This document shows positions 8,310-16,600 of a stretch of 17,495 nt of DNA, piece by piece. Position numbers and translations under genes: made by a program. Below the pieces are notes generated by a model. It saw only the letters and a program-made list of their open reading frames with translations, made no database searches and was not told the origin of the DNA. Positions within the stretch are counted from its first letter, which is position 1; every line of letters begins with the position of its first letter. Origin of the DNA: Candidatus Kapaibacterium sp. (lineage in GTDB: Bacteria > Bacteroidota > Ignavibacteria > Kapaibacteriales > Kapaibacteriaceae); assembly GCA_030830285.1 (NCBI GenBank), contig JAURNF010000224.1, positions 1-17,495 of the forward strand, given 5' to 3'.

Positions 8310-10529
8310 TTACTTCGCTGGTGCGAACGTCGCGTCCGACACGACATCGTTGACGGAGACCTTCGCACGAATGGTCATTGAGAAGATGGCATTCGACTGC
8401 GTGATCTGCGTTGGAAGCTTCACGCCACCAATCGTCTCATACGCATCGTACTTCTCAACTGTCGTCATCACTCCCTGCGGTGTTTGGTCGTCCTTCTCGA
8501 TTTTGCTCACAAGCATTGTGTTGGCATCAAGCATGTAGCGCTCGCTACGTCCGAGCGGACTCGTCGCTTCGACAACAACGAGGTTATCCTTCTTGCCCTT
8601 GACAACAAGCGTGTAGCCATCTGCCAATGCTGAAACGAGCGGGAAGATGCGCGCCTCAAGCAACGCCTTCTTTGTGTCGTCTGCTTCTTGCTCGCCCGCT
8701 GCGCCGCCGTTAAGAGCCATCCACGATGTTGTGCCATTGACCCACTGCTGCTGCGTCATCATGCCAAGGTTAATCGACGTGTATTCCTTGTTCGGCGTTG
8801 CAACAATGCGCTCGTACGTGCCCGACAAGTCGTTGCCCTGAAGGGTCATGCTTACATCTGCCTTCATGGTCATGCTCTTGACTGCGTCCACAGCCGCGCG
8901 ACCGCCGAGTGCCTCGATGTGCTTTTCAACAAGTTGCTGCGGCGTCATGCCGACGTTCTCATACGCAGCATCCTGCATCGGCTCGAGGTCAAGCGTGAAT
9001 TCCTTGATTGGTCCGAACTGCTCGATCTTGCTCTTCACGTCGGGGCTGCCCACAACGATGAGTCGAAGATTAAACATGTTGAGGTACTTCGCAGCTGCCT
9101 GCTGAACATCACCAGAATTGATGCGTGCAAGACGCTCGGTGTAGCTCGTAACATCCTCAATCGGCACATCATTGAGCCATGCGTTCTGCAGCACAGCACC
9201 AACAGTGCCCGCCTGCTCAAATGCCAGCTGATACTGTCCAACTTCTGTTGCAACACGACGTGCAAGTGCTTCCTCGTCCGGACCCTCGTTTGCAAGCTTT
9301 GCAAGTTCGCGCATCATCACGGTGATGGCCGAGTCTGTTACAGAGTTGCGAACCTCAGCTCCAAACGCAATGCGGTTGTAGCGACGTCCGCGTGTGAGCA
9401 CGCTGAACGGCGAATATGTGTATGAGTACGTCTCACGAAGTGTGTTGAACAGTACGCTACCGAAGCCGCCACCGATGTAGCTCGTGAGCACGTCTGTCGC
9501 ATCGTAGTCCATCTCACGCACAGCTGGACCAGCAGCAGAGACGATCACCGTGCTCTGTACCGAACCCTTGCGCGGAACGAAGTACACACCAGCCGGCTCA
9601 GTGCGCATCGGCGGGATTTCTACCGCTGGCGCTGTGCCCTTCTTCCAGTTGTTGAAGTACCTGGTTACGAGCTCACGCGCTTCCTTCTCAGTGATATCAC
9701 CAACAAAGGCGATCGACGCAAGATTTGGTCGAATGTATGCGTCGTGGAATGCCACAACGTCCTCACGTGTCACCGCATTGATGGTCTTCTCCAACGTGCG
9801 ACGTGCAAGTGGGTTGTTCATACCATAGATCACCTTGCGTGAGAGTGCTTGCGCAATCTCATTCGGACGTGAGCGACGGCTCGCGATGCTCGCTACGTAT
9901 TGCTTCTTGAGCTTGGCGAGCTCCTGCTCGTCAAACGTTGGCTCCTGCAATTGGTCTCGTAGGATTGGGAATACCACATTCATGTGCTTCTTCAGCATTG
10001 ATGCAGACACACCCATCGACTCACCAGCAGTTGTCACCGAGATGCTCGCACCAACACCATCAAGCGCTTCTGCCATGGCTGAAGCGGCACGACTCTTCGT
10101 GCCCTTACCAAGCATGTCGCCCATAATTGCTGCAGTACCTTCCTTGCCCGTTGGATCGTACGCATCACCACCACGAATCGAGATGCCGACAGTCAATGTT
10201 GGCTGCTCGTGGTTCTCAATCACATACACATGGAGTCCGTTCGGCATCGTAAACTCGATGTACGGCGGGAATGCAAATGTTGTGGCTTGCAGTGGACCCG
10301 GCTTAGTGTCCAGGTTTGGCTTGTCGATCTGTGCTGGCGGTGTTGCATCCTTTGTTGATGCAGCTGCCTTCTTGCCAGTGGAAGACTTTGACTTGGCTGT
10401 CTTCGACGTTGGCTTGGTCTTCGTTGTTGATTGTTGCGCAACTCCTGTTCCAACAAGGAACATCAGGCCAAACGCAACACATGCAATCATCTTCGTCATA
10501 CGGCGGGAGGTTTTGTTCATAGAATTCAT
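8310..10529 (-). CDS. M16-family peptidase homologue, catalytically inactive subunit, fused to a lipoprotein-carrier-like C-terminal domain
   Basis: This 739-residue exported protein has a signal peptide at about 1-31 (ending GVAQQ). A Lys/Ser/Thr-rich linker spans 34-62. An M16 double unit runs from about 88 to 510, and a separate C-terminal domain from about 527 to 739. The first M16 half keeps MPNGLHV at 95-101, but the zinc site HxxEH is replaced by AAIMGD near 133-138, so it cannot bind zinc in the normal way. The second half keeps the substrate-binding pair of the inactive M16B subunit, Arg365 and Tyr372 in LRETYSYTY. The C-terminal part starts LVEKHIEALGGRAAVDAVKS, followed by alternating beta strands. 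It resembles the LolA-like outer-membrane lipoprotein-sorting fold found at the end of some Bacteroidota insulinase-family proteins (family-level resemblance, not tested). AAAGGG (10542-10537), overlapping the upstream stop, lies 7 nt before ATG 10529. The 3-bp gap to the active M16 gene supports a heterodimer. Confidence 0.9.
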   Translation of the reverse strand: MNSMNKTSRRMTKMIACVAFGLMFLVGTGVAQQSTTKTKPTSKTAKSKSSTGKKAAASTKDATPPAQIDKPNLDTKPGPLQATTFAFPPYIEFTMPNGLHVYVIENHEQPTLTVGISIRGGDAYDPTGKEGTAAIMGDMLGKGTKSRAASAMAEALDGVGASISVTTAGESMGVSASMLKKHMNVVFPILRDQLQEPTFDEQELAKLKKQYVASIASRRSRPNEIAQALSRKVIYGMNNPLARRTLEKTINAVTREDVVAFHDAYIRPNLASIAFVGDITEKEARELVTRYFNNWKKGTAPAVEIPPMRTEPAGVYFVPRKGSVQSTVIVSAAGPAVREMDYDATDVLTSYIGGGFGSVLFNTLRETYSYTYSPFSVLTRGRRYNRIAFGAEVRNSVTDSAITVMMRELAKLANEGPDEEALARRVATEVGQYQLAFEQAGTVGAVLQNAWLNDVPIEDVTSYTERLARINSGDVQQAAAKYLNMFNLRLIVVGSPDVKSKIEQFGPIKEFTLDLEPMQDAAYENVGMTPQQLVEKHIEALGGRAAVDAVKSMTMKADVSMTLQGNDLSGTYERIVATPNKEYTSINLGMMTQQQWVNGTTSWMALNGGAAGEQEADDTKKALLEARIFPLVSALADGYTLVVKGKKDNLVVVEATSPLGRSERYMLDANTMLVSKIEKDDQTPQGVMTTVEKYDAYETIGGVKLPTQITQSNAIFSMTIRAKVSVNDVVSDATFAPAK

Positions 10530-10532
10530 GGC

Positions 10533-11867
10533 TCAGCCCTTTGTAGGAATGTAGGTGAGCACAACACGCTGCGTTGATCCAAAGATGCGCTTTGCAACAC
10601 GCTGAATATCTGCCTTCGTGACCTTCAAGTACTTGGTCATCTCTTCGTTGATCGCAGCTGTTGACTTATCGAAGCGATACGCGTTCGACAACGCAAGCGC
10701 CTTGTCGTATACGCCCATGCGTCCACCAACACTTTGCGCTTCCGTGATATTCTTGGCCTTTGTCAACTCTTCATCAGTTACGCCATCGCGCATCACGCGC
10801 TCGAGTTCCGCGTACATGCCCTTCTCAACTTCTTCAGGCGTCTTGCCCGGCGCAACGATGCCGATGCAGAACACTGCACCAACATACTCGCGTGGGAACA
10901 ACGACACACTTGCTTGCACCGCTGTTTGTGCGCTATCAACAAGTGCCTTGTACATGCGTGAAGATTCGCCATTCGACAGAATGGTCGTAAGGAGATCTGC
11001 CGCATAGACATCAGGATCCAACTGCGTCAGACCACGATACGTGACGAACACAGCTGGCAGCTGCGCCTTTTGGTCATTGATCGTTTCGCGTACTTCGCTC
11101 GAGAGTTCCTTCAGCCCAGTCACCACCGGACGGCGAGGCTCTGGTGCCTTTGCATATCCACCGAAGTAGGCATCGATGGTCTCGCGCATAACAGCAGGAT
11201 CGAAGTCGCCACTCACAACCAGCACAGCATTGTTTGGCTGATAGAACTGGTCGTAGAATGCCTTGAACTCTTCAATCGTTGCGCTGTCGATGTGTTGCGC
11301 CGATCCAATTGGTGCCCACTCGTATGGCGTACCCTTGAAGAGATACGCTTGTGACTTCTCAATCCAACCGCCATATGGTGCGTTGTCATATCGATTCTTG
11401 CGCTCTTCCTTCACAACACCACGCTGTGTTTCAACGCCGATGCTGTTTACCTGCAGCTTGCGCATGCGTTGTGCTTCGATCCACAACGCAAGGCGCACTT
11501 GGTTCGATGGTACAACAAAGTGATACACCGTTTGATCGTTGCTCGTGAACGCGTTGAGCTGTCCACCCGCTCCGCTGATCAGCTTGTCAATCGATGCGCG
11601 CTCGATTTTATCGGTCGACTCGAACATCAAGTGCTCGAAGAAGTGCGCAAAACCGGTACGGCGTGGATCTTCGTCGCGTGATCCAACCTTGTAGTGAACC
11701 ACGGTGGCCACAACTGGGGCTGAGTGATCCTCATGCAGGATCACGTGGAGTCCGTTCGGCATAACGTACTCGACAAACTCAAGGGGCTTGAGTTGCGCCA
11801 CCGACGGGATGGAACCAATCATGAATGCGGCAGAAGCTGCTGCAATCCACGCAGAGAAACGAATCAT
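10533..11867 (-). CDS. M16B zinc metallopeptidase, active subunit
   Basis: This 444-residue exported peptidase has a signal peptide at about 1-24 (AAFMIGSIPSVAQ). The inverted zinc motif HFFEH is at 75-79: His75 and His79 are zinc ligands and Glu78 the general base. The third ligand is Glu155 or Glu154 in VVKEERKNR, about 76 residues on as the family expects. MPNGLHV at 36-42 and GGQLNAFTSNDQTVYHF at 101-117 are also typical. The second half is intact, but the R/Y substrate pair is lost (Val310 and Val317 at the aligned positions), which is how active subunits of two-gene M16B enzymes look. M16 enzymes degrade peptides in an enclosed chamber. With a signal peptide, this one should act in the periplasm or outside. 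The ATG at 11867 overlaps the lnt stop by 4 bp (ATGA). The next gene is the inactive partner, 3 bp on. The length is normal for a single M16B subunit. Confidence 0.95.
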   Translation of the reverse strand: MIRFSAWIAAASAAFMIGSIPSVAQLKPLEFVEYVMPNGLHVILHEDHSAPVVATVVHYKVGSRDEDPRRTGFAHFFEHLMFESTDKIERASIDKLISGAGGQLNAFTSNDQTVYHFVVPSNQVRLALWIEAQRMRKLQVNSIGVETQRGVVKEERKNRYDNAPYGGWIEKSQAYLFKGTPYEWAPIGSAQHIDSATIEEFKAFYDQFYQPNNAVLVVSGDFDPAVMRETIDAYFGGYAKAPEPRRPVVTGLKELSSEVRETINDQKAQLPAVFVTYRGLTQLDPDVYAADLLTTILSNGESSRMYKALVDSAQTAVQASVSLFPREYVGAVFCIGIVAPGKTPEEVEKGMYAELERVMRDGVTDEELTKAKNITEAQSVGGRMGVYDKALALSNAYRFDKSTAAINEEMTKYLKVTKADIQRVAKRIFGSTQRVVLTYIPTKG

Positions 11868-13567
11868 AGGTGTGACTTCTCAGTCGTTGATAAACGAGGT
11901 GTTCGGTTTGAACGAGTCGACAATACACGTACACATGCAGGAATTCGTGCGGCGACGATCGCGAAGATCGTGAAAAGCAGACCAAGAATCGGCACGGGAT
12001 CGCCAACACGCGCATAGAACGTACGTCCGGTCTGCGTTGGAACACTCGCAACAAGCGCACCACGCTGCATTACAGGGAACAACGTTCCCGCATCTGTGCC
12101 ATCGGGAAGAATCGCACCAGTCACGCCGGATTGCGCACAACGGATCAATGCACGACGTTGCTCAATGGCTCGCATGCGTGCGATATCGAAGTGCTGGGGT
12201 GGACCCCATGTGCCGTTGTACCAGGCATCGTTCGTGATCACACAGAGCAGGTCGGCCCCGTTATTGACCATATCACGTGCAACTTCGGGGTATATCGACT
12301 CGATGCAGATGATTGTACCGATGCGTGCTAGCGTATCCGCTCCACGCAATACGGGAAGCGGGAATCTGGTCTGCCCCTTACCCCATGCGGAAATACCCAC
12401 GCCCCATTCGATCCAGCTCATGGCAAATGTGAGCTGGTCGGCAAAGGGTAGACGCTCCGCAAACGGCGTAAGCATGGATTTGTAGTGCAGAGCCACACGA
12501 TTTGTCGATGGGTTGAGCACCATCGCGGCATTGAAGGCATCGTACCGCACGTTTGGATCCGAGGCGGACTGCCGAGCAGAGGCAGGTGCGGTGCCGCGTG
12601 GGTACACGTAGACGTCGGCAAGACCAGTAATGAGGGGAACCGACGACGTATCGACCCACGTGCGAAGCGTATTCCACTGTTCCGCATGGCGTTGGTCACG
12701 GATTAGAAACGGCAGCGCTGTTTCGCTCCACACGACCACGTCTACAGATCTCTGCGAGCTCGAGATCGATGAGCGTGCAGAATCGGAGATGCGTAGGTGT
12801 GTTGAGAGTTGCAGCTCGGGGTCAGACCACTTATTCCACGGATCCTCATTTGGCTGGACGAGCAGCGCGCGCACCGTTGACGACGGATTGGGCACCACCG
12901 TGCGAGCAGCGCCAACAGCGAACCATGTGATCATGAATAGCGCGATTGCAATGCTGCCTTGTCTGACGACTGACGTTTCCGATCGATGGATGACAACCCA
13001 CGCAATCGCTGCATTCACGAGTGCGATCATGAATGACAGACCATACACACCAACCACATCGGCAATCTGTGCGAGCGGTGTGCGCACAACAGTGTACCCA
13101 ATTGTGAGCCATGGGTATGACGCATCGGTTTGACCGTGCAGCCACTCAAAGCCAGCGACCGATGCTGGTGTAAGCACAAGCATCCACGCTGCGCCTAACC
13201 GACGTCGGATCGATGCCAATGCAACGAACGGGAGCATCAAGAAGAAGGGATGTCCGAGCCAGAGTGCTATGCCACTTGCGAAGAGATAGGGATCTGTGCG
13301 CTCTTGCCATGAGCAGACCCACCAGTTGGTAAGTCCGTGGTAGATCACGAACGTGCTGTACAGCCACACAACGATCCGCGTGCGCGACACGTCGTGCGCA
13401 CGCGTTGCAAGGAGCAACAACAGCGGTACAAGTGCACACACACTCAACACACCAGCCCAGGGTCCGACCACCTGTGGGAAGGCCGCACCCAGCAGTATGC
13501 CTGAGGCTATTGCAAGAACTATGGGGAATCGTTGTAGCACGCGTTGCAAACCTACGTACAAACGCAA
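11864..13567 (-). CDS. lnt: Apolipoprotein N-acyltransferase
   Basis: Lnt adds the third acyl chain to the N-terminal cysteine of lipoproteins in the inner membrane, the last step of lipoprotein maturation. The 567-residue frame has an N-terminal multi-helix membrane region (about 14-215) with YPWLTIGYT at 151-159, equivalent to the FPWLQ region of E. coli Lnt. A nitrilase-like periplasmic domain covers about 230-515, and a last helix about 525-541. The catalytic triad is visible: Glu282 (WSETALPF), Lys363 (YKSMLTPFAERLPF) and Cys421 (CIES). The supporting glutamates Glu371 and Glu423, and ITNDAWYNGTWGPPQH at 444-459, are also conserved. The start is uncertain. TTG 13567 has AGGAG 5 nt upstream, but both lie in the terminator hairpin of the preceding gene. 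GTG 13540 (residue 10) would still keep the first helix. The gene overlaps the M16 peptidase gene by 4 bp and is first in a four-gene envelope operon. Confidence 0.95.
   Translation of the reverse strand: MRLYVGLQRVLQRFPIVLAIASGILLGAAFPQVVGPWAGVLSVCALVPLLLLLATRAHDVSRTRIVVWLYSTFVIYHGLTNWWVCSWQERTDPYLFASGIALWLGHPFFLMLPFVALASIRRRLGAAWMLVLTPASVAGFEWLHGQTDASYPWLTIGYTVVRTPLAQIADVVGVYGLSFMIALVNAAIAWVVIHRSETSVVRQGSIAIALFMITWFAVGAARTVVPNPSSTVRALLVQPNEDPWNKWSDPELQLSTHLRISDSARSSISSSQRSVDVVVWSETALPFLIRDQRHAEQWNTLRTWVDTSSVPLITGLADVYVYPRGTAPASARQSASDPNVRYDAFNAAMVLNPSTNRVALHYKSMLTPFAERLPFADQLTFAMSWIEWGVGISAWGKGQTRFPLPVLRGADTLARIGTIICIESIYPEVARDMVNNGADLLCVITNDAWYNGTWGPPQHFDIARMRAIEQRRALIRCAQSGVTGAILPDGTDAGTLFPVMQRGALVASVPTQTGRTFYARVGDPVPILGLLFTIFAIVAARIPACVRVLSTRSNRTPRLSTTEKSHL
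13547..13554 (-). promoter_or_regulatory. Candidate Bacteroidota-type -7 element (TAGGTTTG)
   Basis: On the minus strand TAGGTTTG matches the TAnnTTTG -7 consensus of Bacteroidota housekeeping promoters exactly. It lies just downstream of the terminator and 6 nt before the GTG at 13540. No clear TTTG -33 element is found 19-21 nt upstream, so the match may be chance. If real, the lnt transcript would begin inside the long reading frame and translation would start at or after 13540. Confidence 0.25.
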
Positions 13568-13602
13568 AACCGCTCCTGTGCGAGATGCACAGGAGCGGTT
13601 TG
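13565..13602 (-). terminator. Rho-independent terminator after the T9SS cargo gene
   Basis: The arms 13567-13581 and 13587-13601 are perfectly complementary over 15 bp (AAACCGCTCCTGTGC and its complement) around a 5-nt loop. On the minus strand the hairpin ends in TTTT and begins 29 nt after the cargo gene's stop codon. The A/T base pairs at the foot of the stem make it nearly symmetric, so it could act on either strand, but only minus-strand genes are present. Its 3' arm contains the AGGAG that would serve the TTG start of lnt. Confidence 0.8.
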
Positions 13603-13629
13603 ATTAACGTCGATGAGAGAGACGAGCGA

Positions 13630-16600
13630 TTACTTCGTAACCGTGATCGCCTTCGTTGCTGTCATACCATTGCTGCGGAGTACAAGTGTGTATGCACCCG
13701 AAGCAAGTTGAGCTGCATCGATTGAAGCCGTGTGTGTGCCAGCGGCGAAGTTGCCGTTAGCAATCACTTGTACTTCTTGACCTGCGAGGTTGACCAGAAC
13801 AAGTTGTACATCAGCGCTTGCTGCAAGTGTGAATGCAACCTTTGCTTCTGCACGCACTGGGTTTGGCATCACATCAGCAAGCATCAGACCGTTGCCTTCG
13901 GCATCGATCGTGACGTTGACTTCGTGCGAGCCAGAACGTGTGCCATCCTTGTCAACTGCTGTCAGACGGTATGTGTACACACCAGGAGCGAGCTTCTGAT
14001 CTGTGATCGAGTATTCACGACGGATCGACGATGAACCAGCAGCTGGTACCGTACGAACAGGTGTGAACTCTGTTGCTGATGCGATATCGCCTGCCTTGCC
14101 TGCGATGACATCTGCGCGATCTACGACGAAGTGATCTGTGTTCTTCTCAGATGCTGTAGCCCAGAAGACGTCGACGTTGTTGCCACGAGCCTTCGCATCG
14201 AACGAAACGAGTTGGACTGGAACCAGACCGCCACCGTTTGATTCGAAGAAGTCGAAGATACCGCGGACAACACGCTCAACACCTGTGCGAGCTGCTGGCT
14301 TTGCGAAGTGACGCCAATCAACGCCGAGATATACCGTATTGATTGTGATCGCAGCTGTTGCTGTACCCATGATCGAGTCTGTCGTTGTACGATCAGCACG
14401 TGTGTATGTGTACGCTGGAGTTGCGATACCAGCCGTTGTTGGGTCAGCGAAGATGCGAACAAGCGCTGGCGCTGGCTCTGCATCGTTGCTGAATCCTGTA
14501 CGAACAACTGTTTCCGATGTGCCGCGTGCAAGTGCACCACCGTCAATACGACGACCATTGTAATTCGGCGAGAACGGTGTGCCTGGTGCTTGTGACAGCG
14601 AGCGGAGTACGCGCTGGACGAAGTTGATATCGCTCACAACAGATGCACCTGTGTGCTGTGATGGGATGCTCTGACCAGAGATCGCAAGGTTCTTCTTTGC
14701 ACCTGGTGCGCCTGATGCAATGTAGTTGCGCAGGTCGTCACGCTCTGTACGCGTGAGAACGCTTTGATCGTGTGCCCAGAACATTGTCTGATACATTGTG
14801 TAGTCAACCGAGCGTGTTGCCCATGCATTGCGCTCGAACACGTCGAAGTCATAACGATCTGCACCTGGCTCATTGCGGTAACCGAGATCACCAAGAGCCT
14901 TCAACAGACTGTCACCATTGAGGCGACCAACGATTTGATTCTGCGTCGGTGTACCATTCAGGAGGTCAACATCCGACTGACGTAGCGACACAACCATACG
15001 CTTCGTTGACTTGCGCAGGTAGAAGCGCACAACCTTCGAGAACGTGTTGTTTGCGTTGAATTCGTCCGATGGCGTTGTGATTTCAATGCGGTAGCGTGGT
15101 GTCACGTTCGCTTCCATCGCTGCAAAGCGTGTTGGCACTGAGTAGCCAGGCGTACCAATGTACGGTTGTGGCGACCACGATGGGATGTTGAACACGATGT
15201 CGCGTGACTGACCTGAGCTCAGGGCTGTTGCAACTGTTCGATCAACAACCGCGAATGAGTTGAATGTTGGAGCAGCTGCCTCTGTGTTATTCGAGAGTGC
15301 TGTTTCCATGAAGATGCGGACACGAACTTGTGAGTTCGTTGTAGCAAGAGCACCGTTGTTACGGATACGACCTGTGACATCAACCGGAGTCGTTGTCATG
15401 ATGTACTCAGCGTCGCTCGTTGTGCCTGTTGCATCACGATAAGCCGCTGGCGACAGGATGTCGACAACTTCAAGATCGCTCACGTAGAGGCGACCGTCGA
15501 ATTCATCAGCACCGATGTCGTAGCCCAGACCAGCTGCACCACGGTTTGCACCGTCGATGTCAAAGCGCGTGCCTGGAAGGCGCTCACCACGGTTGTTCAA
15601 GATCGAACCGATTGGTGGCTGTGGTGTAACCTTTACACGGAGACGCTGATTAGGCGCAACACCTTGGAACTCGTGCTGTGCAACGAAGTCACCAAGAACC
15701 GAGTTGATGTCTTGACGTGTCCAGTTACGCCACTGATCGATCGTTGCAAACTCTGTTTGTGAGCCTGCTGATACGAGTTCGCTAGTGTGCGAGATTTCGA
15801 TGACGCGACCGATACCAGATGTCGGAGCAAAGAACGCGTTACGGTTCGACACCAGCGAAGCAGGTGCTGTTGCTGGGAGGTACCATGTGTTGACCCGACC
15901 GTTGCGGAAGACGGTGCCTTCGTAGAGGATTGCCGACTGTGTAATGCCTGCAGAACCTGCTGGCATTGTGAGTGCAATCGCGTTGTTCATGATCACAGTT
16001 CCGTTACCGTTCTGTGAACCAACACCAACGATTGCGCCTGTACCAATCGTGTTGTCTGTGCCAATAACAATCGTGTTGTTGACAACCGAGTCACCAACCG
16101 TGAAGTACGTTGGGATCGATGGTGTAACAAGCGCTGTTACTGGATCTGTTGACGTTGCGCGGCGTGTCCAGAGGTGAATACCAGCCATGTTCGCAGCTGC
16201 AGCATTACGTGACAAGCCCCAGATAGCGTTGCTTGTGACGTATGTGCGCTCGGCCTTGTTCGGGAAACTTACAGTGCTTGCTTGTGTACGTGGACCGAAG
16301 CCCTTGTCTGCACCGTTGATTGACTGATAGTCGTTGCGGCACTGCTCAACAACGATACCGCGTGACCATGTGTTACCACGGACACCGCTGATCTCGTTTT
16401 GTGCAATCTGAAGATTCATGTTGTTGTAGCGCTGCTCACCACCTGCAATGATACCTGCTACATCACCTTCAGTTCCACCAGTTACTGCACCTACGTTATA
16501 GATGCGGTTGCGTGTGATGCGCACACCATCTTCGTATGCAACGAAGATACCTGCACGGCGGACATTGAAGATCAAGTTGTTATCGATCACTGTACCAGCG

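Noticed and set aside
9835..10554. Plus-strand open frame of 239 codons with hydrophobic stretches
   Set aside because: It is the reverse complement of the inactive M16 subunit. Its hydrophobic runs come from the antisense of the Lys/Ser/Thr linker and the signal peptide.
13567..13601. The perfect 15-bp inverted repeat as a mobile-element end or operator
   Set aside because: It occurs once, sits just after a stop codon and is followed by a T-run on the transcribed strand, which is what a factor-independent terminator looks like. No second copy or transposase is present.
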